From positions 1 through 64,000 of the forward strand of contig JAIOYK010000029.1 of assembly GCA_021741145.1 (NCBI GenBank): DNA of 64,000 nucleotides, in the 5' to 3' direction. The notes under the pieces are model-generated. The model had not been told where the DNA came from, searched no databases, and saw only the letters and a program-made list of their open reading frames with translations. This document shows, piece after piece, positions 27,986-34,552 of this stretch (position 1 is its first letter; every line of letters begins with the position of its first letter). Made by a program: the position numbers and the translations under genes. Source of the stretch: Rhodospirillum sp. Lineage in GTDB: Bacteria; Pseudomonadota; Alphaproteobacteria; Rhodospirillales; Rhodospirillaceae.

Positions 27986-28378
27986 ATGCGCTACGCCGTC
28001 GCCACCGATAGGGATTACGCCGCCGTTTCCGGTCACGCGGGCCAAAGCCGCCGTTGGCTGGTCTACGACATCGAGCCGGGTTCGGGTGCCGACCCAAGGG
28101 AGATCCGTCGGGTGGAGTTGGAGAAGCAACAGGTCTTCCACCATTTCAAGGACGGCGGCCCCCACCCGCTGGAGGATGTCCAGGTGGTCATCGCCGCCAA
28201 TTCCGGCGAGGGCTTTGTGCGGCGTATGCAAAAGCGCGGGATCGAGGCGGTGATGACCGCGGAAAGTGATCCCGTGAAAGCCGTGACCGACCATGCCGCC
28301 CAGCACCTCGCCCCGGCCAAGCCCCGGCCGATCATGGGGCTGGTCTGCAAGGTCCGGGACCTGTTCAGCGAGCATTAG
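27986..28378 (+). CDS. NifX/NifB C-terminal-like (dinitrogenase iron-molybdenum cofactor) family protein
   Basis: The 130-residue protein has the single-domain fold of the NifX/NifY/NafY and NifB C-terminal family. MRYAVATDRDYAAVSGHAGQS is the usual start, with the small-molecule binding loop VSGHAGQSRRWLVYDIE, then GPHPLEDVQVVIAANSGEGF and RRMQKRGIEAVMTAESDPVKAV. Family members carry iron-sulfur or iron-molybdenum cofactor precursors. No nitrogenase genes are in the window, so a nitrogen-fixation role is not shown. It starts 84 bases after the AsmA-like gene. Confidence 0.85.
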   Translation: MRYAVATDRDYAAVSGHAGQSRRWLVYDIEPGSGADPREIRRVELEKQQVFHHFKDGGPHPLEDVQVVIAANSGEGFVRRMQKRGIEAVMTAESDPVKAVTDHAAQHLAPAKPRPIMGLVCKVRDLFSEH

Positions 28379-28629
28379 GGCACTGTAATTTAGGGGGAAT
28401 GGGGGGGTGATTCCTCGCCGCCCGACTCCCTTTCCTTTCCCGCGAGAATGCGCGTGGATTCCGACTTCCGGGGTGGATTCCGACTCCCGGCGTGGGATCG
28501 GACGTCCTATGCTGTGCCCACTCATTCAGACCGGTGACAAAACCGGCATACCCCGCCAGGACGGCAGATAAGCCGCCGGTAAAAAAAACGCACGACCGCA
28601 CGCACGATATCCGAGAGGAACCAAACCCC
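28379..28629 (+). promoter_or_regulatory. Upstream region of maeB
   Basis: The spacer holds a T/G-rich start, a 19-base tandem repeat (separate entry) and a strong ribosome site GAGAGGAA before the maeB ATG. No gene is seen. Confidence 0.45.
28454..28491 (+). repeat. 19-base tandem repeat, two copies, before maeB
   Basis: GTGGATTCCGACTTCCGGG (28454-28472) and GTGGATTCCGACTCCCGGC (28473-28491) follow each other directly, with a third decayed copy (GTGGGATCGGACGTCC) at 28492. They lie about 140-175 bases before the maeB start. Confidence 0.7.
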
Positions 28630-30906
28630 ATGCCCCAGTCGTTCGACGACCGCGCCTTGGCCTATCACGCCGAACCGCGGCCCGGGAAGCTTCAGATCAT
28701 GCCGACCAAGCCGCTGGCCACCCAGCGCGACCTGTCCCTGGCCTATAGCCCGGGGGTGGCCGCGGCCTCCCGGGCCATCGCCGCGGACCCCAACGAGGCG
28801 GCGCGCCTCACCATCCGGGGCAATCTGGTGGCGGTGGTGACCAATGGCTCCGCGGTGTTGGGCCTGGGCAACATTGGCCCCCTGGCGGCCAAGCCCGTGA
28901 TGGAGGGCAAGGCGGTCCTCTTCAAGAAATTCGCCGACATCGACGTCTTCGACATCGAGATCAAGTCCGACGACCCGGACCACATGGTCGAGGTGATCGC
29001 CGCCCTGGAGCCCACCTTCGGCGGAATCAACCTGGAAGATATCAAGGCGCCGGAATGCTTCATCGTCGAGAAAAAGCTGCGGGAGCGTATGAACATTCCC
29101 GTCTTCCATGACGACCAGCATGGTACGGCCATCGTCGTCTCCGCGGCGGTCCTCAACGGGTTGCGGCTGGTCGGAAAGGCCATGGAGGAGATCCAGATCG
29201 TCTCCACCGGCGGCGGCGCCGCGGGTATCGCCTGTCTGAACCTGCTGTGCGCCATGGGCGTGAGGAAGGAAAACATCGTCCTCGTCGACCACCTGGGGGT
29301 CATCCACCAGGGACGGAACGAGGAGATGACCGCGGAGAAGAAGGATTACGCCACCGCGCGGCCCTGCCGCACGCTGAAGGAAGCCATGGTCGGGGCCGAT
29401 GTCTTCCTTGGCCTGTCCGCGCCCAATATCGTCAACGAGGAGATGGTCGGCTCGATGGCCGACCAGCCGATGATCCTCGCGCTCGCCAATCCAACGCCCG
29501 AGGCCGACCCGGAGATGGTGCGGCGGAGGCGGCCCGACGCCATCATGGCCACGGGCCGGTCGGACTACCCCAACCAAGTCAACAACGTCCTGTGCTTCCC
29601 CTTCCTCTTTCGCGGGGCCCTCGACGTGGGCGCCTCGGCGATCACCGAGGAAATGAAGATGGCTTGCGTGCGGGCCATCGCTGATTTGGCCCACCGGGAA
29701 GGGTCGGACGTTGTCTCGGCGGCCTATGGGGGTCAACAGAACATTTTCGGTCCCGACTACCTGATCCCCAAACCCTTCGATCCGCGGCTGATCGCCGAGG
29801 TTGCCCCCGCCGTGGCCCAGGCGGCCATGGATTGCGGCGTGGCCTCCCGCCCCATCGCCGACATGGAGGCCTATCGGGAGAAGCTGAACCAGTTCGTTTT
29901 CCGTTCTGGCCTGATCATGAAGCCGATCGTCGAGGCCGCCCAGCGGAACACGCCGCCCAAGCGCGTGGTCTTCGCCGAGGGGGAGCAGGAAAGCGTGCTC
30001 TACGCCATCAAGGCGATCATGGACGAGCGGCTGGCCCAGCCCATCCTGGTGGGGCGGCCCGGTGTCATCGACATGCGTCTGAAAAAGCTGGGCCTTCCCT
30101 TGCGGGCCGGGGACGACTTCGAGGTGGTCAACCCCGAGGATGACGCCCGCTACCAGGAGTTCTGGTCCGCTTACCACCACAAGATGGAGCGCCGGGGCGT
30201 CTCTACGGACGCGGCGCGGACGGTGGTGCGCACCAATACCACGGCCATCGCCGCCATGATGGTGGATCTGGGGTATGCCGATGCGATGCTGTGCGGCACC
30301 TATGGCCATTACCAATGGCACCTGCGCCATGTGAAGGACATCATTGGCCTTGCCCCTGGGGTAAGCGACGCCTCGGCGCTGTCCCTGCTGATCACGGCCA
30401 AGGGCTCGCTGTTCATGGCCGACACCTATGTCAGCCAGGATCCCAATGCCGAGGACATCGTTGAAATGTCCATGTTGGCCGTCGAGCAGATCCGGCGGTT
30501 CGGTATCGAGCCCAAGGTGGCTCTGCTCTCCCACGCGAATTTCGGCAATTCGGAAGCCCCTTCGGCCCAAAAGATGCGCAAGGCCCTCGCCCTGCTGCGG
30601 GCGGAATATCCGGAGTTGGAGGCCGAAGGCGAAATGCACGCCGACGCCGCGCTGAGCGAGGAAATCCGCCTGCGCATTTTCCCCAACAGTCTCCTGAAGG
30701 GATCGGCCAACCTGTTGGTCATGCCGAACCTGGATGCCGCCAACATCGCCTTCACCATGACCAAGGTCATGGCCGATGGCCTTGCCGTTGGACCCATTCT
30801 GTTGGGCTGCGCAAAGCCGGTGCACATCCTGTCGCCCTCGGCCACGGCCCGGGGAATCTTCAACATGTGCGCCATCGCCGCGGTGCAGGCGGGTGATCGG
30901 AGGTAG
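28630..30906 (+). CDS. maeB: NADP-dependent malic enzyme with phosphotransacetylase-like tail
   Basis: This 758-residue MaeB-type enzyme decarboxylates malate to pyruvate with NADP. The N-terminal half has the malic enzyme domains: SLAYSPGVAAASRAI, GNLVAVVTNGSAVLGLGNIG and HDDQHGTAIVVSAAVLNGLR, plus the nucleotide-binding VSTGGGAAGIACLNLL. The C-terminal 320 residues resemble phosphate acetyltransferase (RVVFAEGEQESVLYAIKA and NLDAANIAFTMTKVMADG). In known MaeB proteins this part is regulatory and binds acetyl-CoA. The ATG at 28630 has GAGAGGAA upstream. It ends in a bidirectional terminator. Confidence 0.95.
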   Translation: MPQSFDDRALAYHAEPRPGKLQIMPTKPLATQRDLSLAYSPGVAAASRAIAADPNEAARLTIRGNLVAVVTNGSAVLGLGNIGPLAAKPVMEGKAVLFKKFADIDVFDIEIKSDDPDHMVEVIAALEPTFGGINLEDIKAPECFIVEKKLRERMNIPVFHDDQHGTAIVVSAAVLNGLRLVGKAMEEIQIVSTGGGAAGIACLNLLCAMGVRKENIVLVDHLGVIHQGRNEEMTAEKKDYATARPCRTLKEAMVGADVFLGLSAPNIVNEEMVGSMADQPMILALANPTPEADPEMVRRRRPDAIMATGRSDYPNQVNNVLCFPFLFRGALDVGASAITEEMKMACVRAIADLAHREGSDVVSAAYGGQQNIFGPDYLIPKPFDPRLIAEVAPAVAQAAMDCGVASRPIADMEAYREKLNQFVFRSGLIMKPIVEAAQRNTPPKRVVFAEGEQESVLYAIKAIMDERLAQPILVGRPGVIDMRLKKLGLPLRAGDDFEVVNPEDDARYQEFWSAYHHKMERRGVSTDAARTVVRTNTTAIAAMMVDLGYADAMLCGTYGHYQWHLRHVKDIIGLAPGVSDASALSLLITAKGSLFMADTYVSQDPNAEDIVEMSMLAVEQIRRFGIEPKVALLSHANFGNSEAPSAQKMRKALALLRAEYPELEAEGEMHADAALSEEIRLRIFPNSLLKGSANLLVMPNLDAANIAFTMTKVMADGLAVGPILLGCAKPVHILSPSATARGIFNMCAIAAVQAGDRR

Positions 30907-30929
30907 GGGGCCATCCCGTTCCCGATAAG

Positions 30930-30965
30930 AACGGGGCGGGCGACAGGGTGGTCCGCCCCGTTTCC
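30930..30965. terminator. Bidirectional terminator between maeB and the DUF4405 gene
   Basis: The 10-base stem AACGGGGCGG (30930-30939) pairs perfectly with CCGCCCCGTT (30953-30962). Two convergent genes end on either side (30906 and 30976). Confidence 0.75.
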
Positions 30966-30975
30966 TGCCCGCGCC

Positions 30976-31875
30976 CTATTCCGTGGCCTTTGGGGTGTCT
31001 CCCGGTAACAGGATGATTTTCAGCAGGTCCAGGGCCGTCGTCCCCGCGGTATCGGCGATGTCCTTGAGGCGATCCTCGGGCGAGGCCTCGATGCCCTGGG
31101 CTCGGAGGGCGGCGAGGGCGTCTCGCGGACGAATACCCAGGGTTTCGGACATTTGGGCGAGGGTCTTTCGGCCCACGCCGGTTCCTCCGTAAAGGGCGTC
31201 GATGGCTTCGGGTGTCAAGGGACCGGGAGGGGACGCCAGGGATCCTTCCCCGCCCGTGTCGGTGACGATCTTCCTGTAGACCCGGGCCGGGCTGGTTCCA
31301 TTGTCGTCGGCGATCTCGCGCAGGGTCGTTTTGGTTCCCTTGGCCACGGAGAGGTTCGCCCCTTCCAGGGCGGCCAAGGCGGCGCTCGCGTCGATGCCTG
31401 TCCGTTTTTCCAGGGTCTCCAGGGAGACTTCCTCCGCGTGACCAAAGGGGGGCTCTTCCCCGGCCTCCAGGGACCACATGTCCTTGGCCGCCTCGTTCAG
31501 GTCGAGCAGCCAGGAAATGGGCGGCACCGCGGCCAGGGTGCCCCAGACCAACAGGACCATGGCCACCAGGGCGATCAGTCCCTCCATCCGGGGGCGCACG
31601 TGTTCGCCGACCTTGTCGCGCAGATAGTGCAGGAAGGGTTTCCAATTCTTCGTCAGGTGGACCACCCCGGCCAGGACGAAGAGGAGGCTCGAGGAGATAT
31701 GAATGGCCCCCCAGTCCGCCTTGGATAGGCCGCTCATGGTCCAGTCGGTCCAGTTGGCGACGCGTCCTGGCGGCACGAGATAGAGGACGACGCCCGTCAC
31801 GGTCATGATCAAAAAGCCGCCGCTGACCAAAAGGGAAATCAACCCCCTGGTATCGAAACCTGTTCGCCGCGCCAT
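30976..31875 (-). CDS. DUF4405 membrane protein with repeated C-terminal domain
   Basis: The 299-residue protein has three or four N-terminal membrane helices (about 11-35, 57-76, 97-125). His 59, His 73 and His 83 are placed as in the b-type cytochrome-like DUF4405 family (IHISSS, VVHLTKNWKPFLHYL). The cytoplasmic or periplasmic tail carries two similar units, about 165-203 and 252-289, each with an ALxAL start, a LxxIADxxGT core and a hydrophobic helix. Such units are seen in other DUF4405 proteins; their role is unknown. A strong AGGAGG precedes the ATG. It is the last gene downstream of the phosphate uptake pair, 84 bases away. Confidence 0.8.
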   Translation of the reverse strand: MARRTGFDTRGLISLLVSGGFLIMTVTGVVLYLVPPGRVANWTDWTMSGLSKADWGAIHISSSLLFVLAGVVHLTKNWKPFLHYLRDKVGEHVRPRMEGLIALVAMVLLVWGTLAAVPPISWLLDLNEAAKDMWSLEAGEEPPFGHAEEVSLETLEKRTGIDASAALAALEGANLSVAKGTKTTLREIADDNGTSPARVYRKIVTDTGGEGSLASPPGPLTPEAIDALYGGTGVGRKTLAQMSETLGIRPRDALAALRAQGIEASPEDRLKDIADTAGTTALDLLKIILLPGDTPKATE

Positions 31876-31959
31876 GAGCCCCTCCTGTCCGCGTGCATGG
31901 GGTACTCTATGGCAAATCAGGATGGTCGTATATACGCCGCGATGGGTCCTATCGGGTCC

Positions 31960-32946
31960 TTACCAATCGGCTGGAATGAGTCCCAGGAACGTCAGATAGC
32001 CTTCTGGTCCGATGGCTTCCTCGCTGGTGAAATGGTCGATGAAGGGGGCCATGCCCGGCACCAGCGGGAGGTGGGCGGTTTTGATATATAAATACAGAGA
32101 GCGGGTCAGGGGATAGCTGCCCGTGGCGATGGTTTCCGGCGTCGGTGGGATGCCCTCCAGGGGGACGGGGGACAGTAGGTGCTCGTTCCGGGCCAGGGTG
32201 GAATATCCAATGAAACCAAGGGCTTTTTGGTCGTTGACCAATCGACGCACAATCATTTCATCGTCCTCTCCCGCTTCCACATAGGCGGAATCCTCTCGGA
32301 AATGGCGGCAAAGTTCGGCCTGGTCGTCCGGTGGCAGGTCCCGGGCCATGGGATAGGACAGGCAGCCCGGCTCCATCACAACCTCACCCAAGACGTCCCG
32401 GGTGCCGGAGGTTGGCGGCGGTCCATAGACCTTGATGGGCAGGGCGGGCAGGTGGGGGGCAACATCCGACCACAGGGTGTTGGGATTGGCCACGGCCGTC
32501 CAGTCCCGGGGGATCCGGTCGGCCAGCGCCAGCCACAGTTCCCGCCGGGTGAGATCGCCGAAGTTGGTATTCCAGGAGCGGGCCAGAACAATGGCGCCTC
32601 GGCCCAGAAAGACCTCTTGGATGTCGGTGACCTCGTTTTTTGCGCAGAGGGTCCGCTCTTCCTCGGTGATGGGGCGAGACGCGGTGACCACATCCGGTGT
32701 CTCCAACCCGATCCCGGCGCAGAACCGTTGGAAGCCGCCCCCTGTTCCCGTCGCTTCCACCATGGGCGCTTTCAGGTCCGACATGCGCGAGACCCGCTCG
32801 GCGACCGCGGTGGCCAGGGGGAAGATGGAGGAGGACCCAACGATGAGGGCCCGATCCCGAACCGGACCCTCGGCCCGGGCCGAGGACCCCGTCACCAGGA
32901 AAGTCAGGGCGAGAAGAAGGGCGGAGACGCGGAGGCATCTGGTCAT
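31960..32946 (-). CDS. PstS-like phosphate-binding periplasmic protein
   Basis: The 328-residue protein has a signal peptide (cleavage after SSARA, about residue 25) and a PBP-like domain of the PstS family. VGSSSIFPLATAVAERV and EATGTGGGFQRFCAG form the anion site, and GPPPTSGTRDVLGEVV is the usual hinge motif. KALGFIGYSTLARNE and TGSYPLTRSLYLYIK are also typical. It follows the PiT permease gene by only seven bases, which is odd because PiT carriers do not need a binding protein and no pstCAB genes are nearby. It could feed a distant Pst transporter or act as a sensor subunit. Confidence 0.9.
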   Translation of the reverse strand: MTRCLRVSALLLALTFLVTGSSARAEGPVRDRALIVGSSSIFPLATAVAERVSRMSDLKAPMVEATGTGGGFQRFCAGIGLETPDVVTASRPITEEERTLCAKNEVTDIQEVFLGRGAIVLARSWNTNFGDLTRRELWLALADRIPRDWTAVANPNTLWSDVAPHLPALPIKVYGPPPTSGTRDVLGEVVMEPGCLSYPMARDLPPDDQAELCRHFREDSAYVEAGEDDEMIVRRLVNDQKALGFIGYSTLARNEHLLSPVPLEGIPPTPETIATGSYPLTRSLYLYIKTAHLPLVPGMAPFIDHFTSEEAIGPEGYLTFLGLIPADW

Positions 32947-32953
32947 GGGGGGC

Positions 32954-34447
32954 TCACTCCGGGAACTGGGACAGCAGGATGTATAGCCCAGCCGACATCA
33001 GGGCCGCCATGGGAACCGTGATGACCCAAGCCGCGGCGATGGTCGACATATGTTGGCGTCGAACCAGCCGGCGTTTTTCCAGCTTGCGGGCGAGTGCTGG
33101 ATTTGTATCGGGTCGAACCTTTCCCGCCCTGGCCAGGACCAGGACCGGCGTGCGGTTGGCCAGATATTCCCGCAGGAAGCCCACGCCGAAGACCGCGCCA
33201 ACGGCGATATGGGTGGAGCTCACGGGAAGGCCCAGCCAGGAGGCCGCCAGAACCGTGATCGCCGCGGACAGGGCCACGCAGAACGCCCGGGCCTGGTCCA
33301 GCTTGGTGATTTTTTCGCCCACGGTGCGGATCAACTTGGGGCCAAACAGGAACAGTCCCGCGGAAATGCCCGCGGCGCCCACCACCAGGATCCAAGGGGG
33401 CAGGGCGACCGAGGCGGAAACACCTCCCCCACTCAGGGTGTTCACGATGGCCGCGAGGGGGCCGACGGCGTTGGCCACGTCATTGGCCCCATGGGCGAAG
33501 GACAGCAGCGCCGAGGAGAAAATCAGCGCATGGGTAAACAGACCACTGACCGCCTTACGCCGGTTCTCCAGACCGACGGTCTGGCGTCGGATGATCGGTC
33601 GCAGGAGGGTCCATGTCGCGAGGAACAAGCCCAAGCCGACCAGGGGGATCATCCAGGGGGCTGGTTTGAAAATATGGGTAAGACCCTTGGTCACCAAGTA
33701 CATGCCGAAGGCTCCGGCCATGACACCCATCAACAGGGGGATCCACTTGCGCGCCGCGGTGACACGGTCTTCCTGGAACAGAACCGCGCGCTTCACGAAG
33801 TAAAGGATCCCCGCCGCGATGAAGCCGCCCAGGATGGGCGAGATGACCCAACTCGCGGCGATGGCGCCCATGGTGGGCCAATTGACCACGCCAAAGCCCA
33901 TGGCCGCGATGCCTCCCCCCATCACTCCACCGACGATGGCATGGGTGGTCGAGACCGGGGCGTTCAGGACCGTGGCCAGATTGATCCACAGGGCCGCGGC
34001 CAAAAGGGCGGAAATCATGATCCGGGTGAAGCTGCCGGTATCGGCCACCATGGTGGGATCGATGATCCCCTTGGAAATGGTCGACACCACGTCGCCCCCG
34101 GCCAGAATCGCGCCCGCGGTCTCGCAGGTGGCCGCGATTAGAAGGGCGCCGGCCATGGTCAAAGCCCGGGATCCAACCGCGGGACCCATGTTGTTCGCGA
34201 CGTCGTTGGCCCCGATGTTCAGGGCCATGTACCCCCCGACCACGGCGGCGAGGATCAGGAAGCTCCGCCCCGGGCTCTCCCCGAAGGTTACCGCGGTGAA
34301 GGTCCAAACCAGTCCCAGGAACAGAATGCCCAGGCCCAGGCCAATGGCTGGCCGCCCGGTGACGGTAAGGGCGGATTCAATCGCGGAGAACCGTTTGAGA
34401 TCCTTGTGGAGCTTTTTCAGGTTCGGGGTGTTGGGTTCGGCGGACAT
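32954..34447 (-). CDS. pit: PiT-family inorganic phosphate transporter
   Basis: The 497-residue permease takes up phosphate with a cation (proton or sodium). The two inverted PiT signatures are present: GANDVANNMGPAVGSRALT (about 78-96) and GANDVANAVGPLAA in the second half. Each is paired with a PVSTTHAIVGG-type motif (NAPVSTTHAIVG and LPVSSTHIAVGAVFG). Ten to twelve membrane helices and a central loop are visible. The N-terminal 20 residues are cytoplasmic and charged. It heads a likely operon with the PstS-like gene and perhaps the DUF4405 gene. A Pho-box-like site lies in its upstream region. Confidence 0.94.
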   Translation of the reverse strand: MSAEPNTPNLKKLHKDLKRFSAIESALTVTGRPAIGLGLGILFLGLVWTFTAVTFGESPGRSFLILAAVVGGYMALNIGANDVANNMGPAVGSRALTMAGALLIAATCETAGAILAGGDVVSTISKGIIDPTMVADTGSFTRIMISALLAAALWINLATVLNAPVSTTHAIVGGVMGGGIAAMGFGVVNWPTMGAIAASWVISPILGGFIAAGILYFVKRAVLFQEDRVTAARKWIPLLMGVMAGAFGMYLVTKGLTHIFKPAPWMIPLVGLGLFLATWTLLRPIIRRQTVGLENRRKAVSGLFTHALIFSSALLSFAHGANDVANAVGPLAAIVNTLSGGGVSASVALPPWILVVGAAGISAGLFLFGPKLIRTVGEKITKLDQARAFCVALSAAITVLAASWLGLPVSSTHIAVGAVFGVGFLREYLANRTPVLVLARAGKVRPDTNPALARKLEKRRLVRRQHMSTIAAAWVITVPMAALMSAGLYILLSQFPE

Positions 34448-34510
34448 GGGCTCCTCGACGGGGTTCGCGGTTCGTGTGGCGGTGCGCCGCGGACCCAGTC
34501 ATGGGAGAGG

Positions 34511-34528
34511 CTGTCATAAAAGTGAAGT
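34511..34528 (+). promoter_or_regulatory. Pho-box-like site upstream of pit, reversed orientation
   Basis: CTGTCATAAAAGTGAAGT matches the PhoB consensus (CTGTCATAWAWCTGTCAY) at 14 of 18 positions, with the first 11 exact. It reads on the plus strand whereas pit is on the minus strand, and it lies 64 bases before the pit start. PhoB represses pit in some alphaproteobacteria, so a reversed site could be a repressor site; this is inference. Confidence 0.4.
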
Positions 34529-34552
34529 TAAAATGCAAAGAATATGTAATAT

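Noticed and set aside
27986-28378. Evidence for nitrogen fixation
   Set aside because: NifX-like single-domain proteins occur outside nif clusters, and no nif structural genes are in the window.
28522-30825. 767-codon minus-strand open frame opposite maeB
   Set aside because: Long only because of codon bias in the GC-rich malic enzyme gene; rich in His/Gly/Asp/Gln with no recognisable domain.
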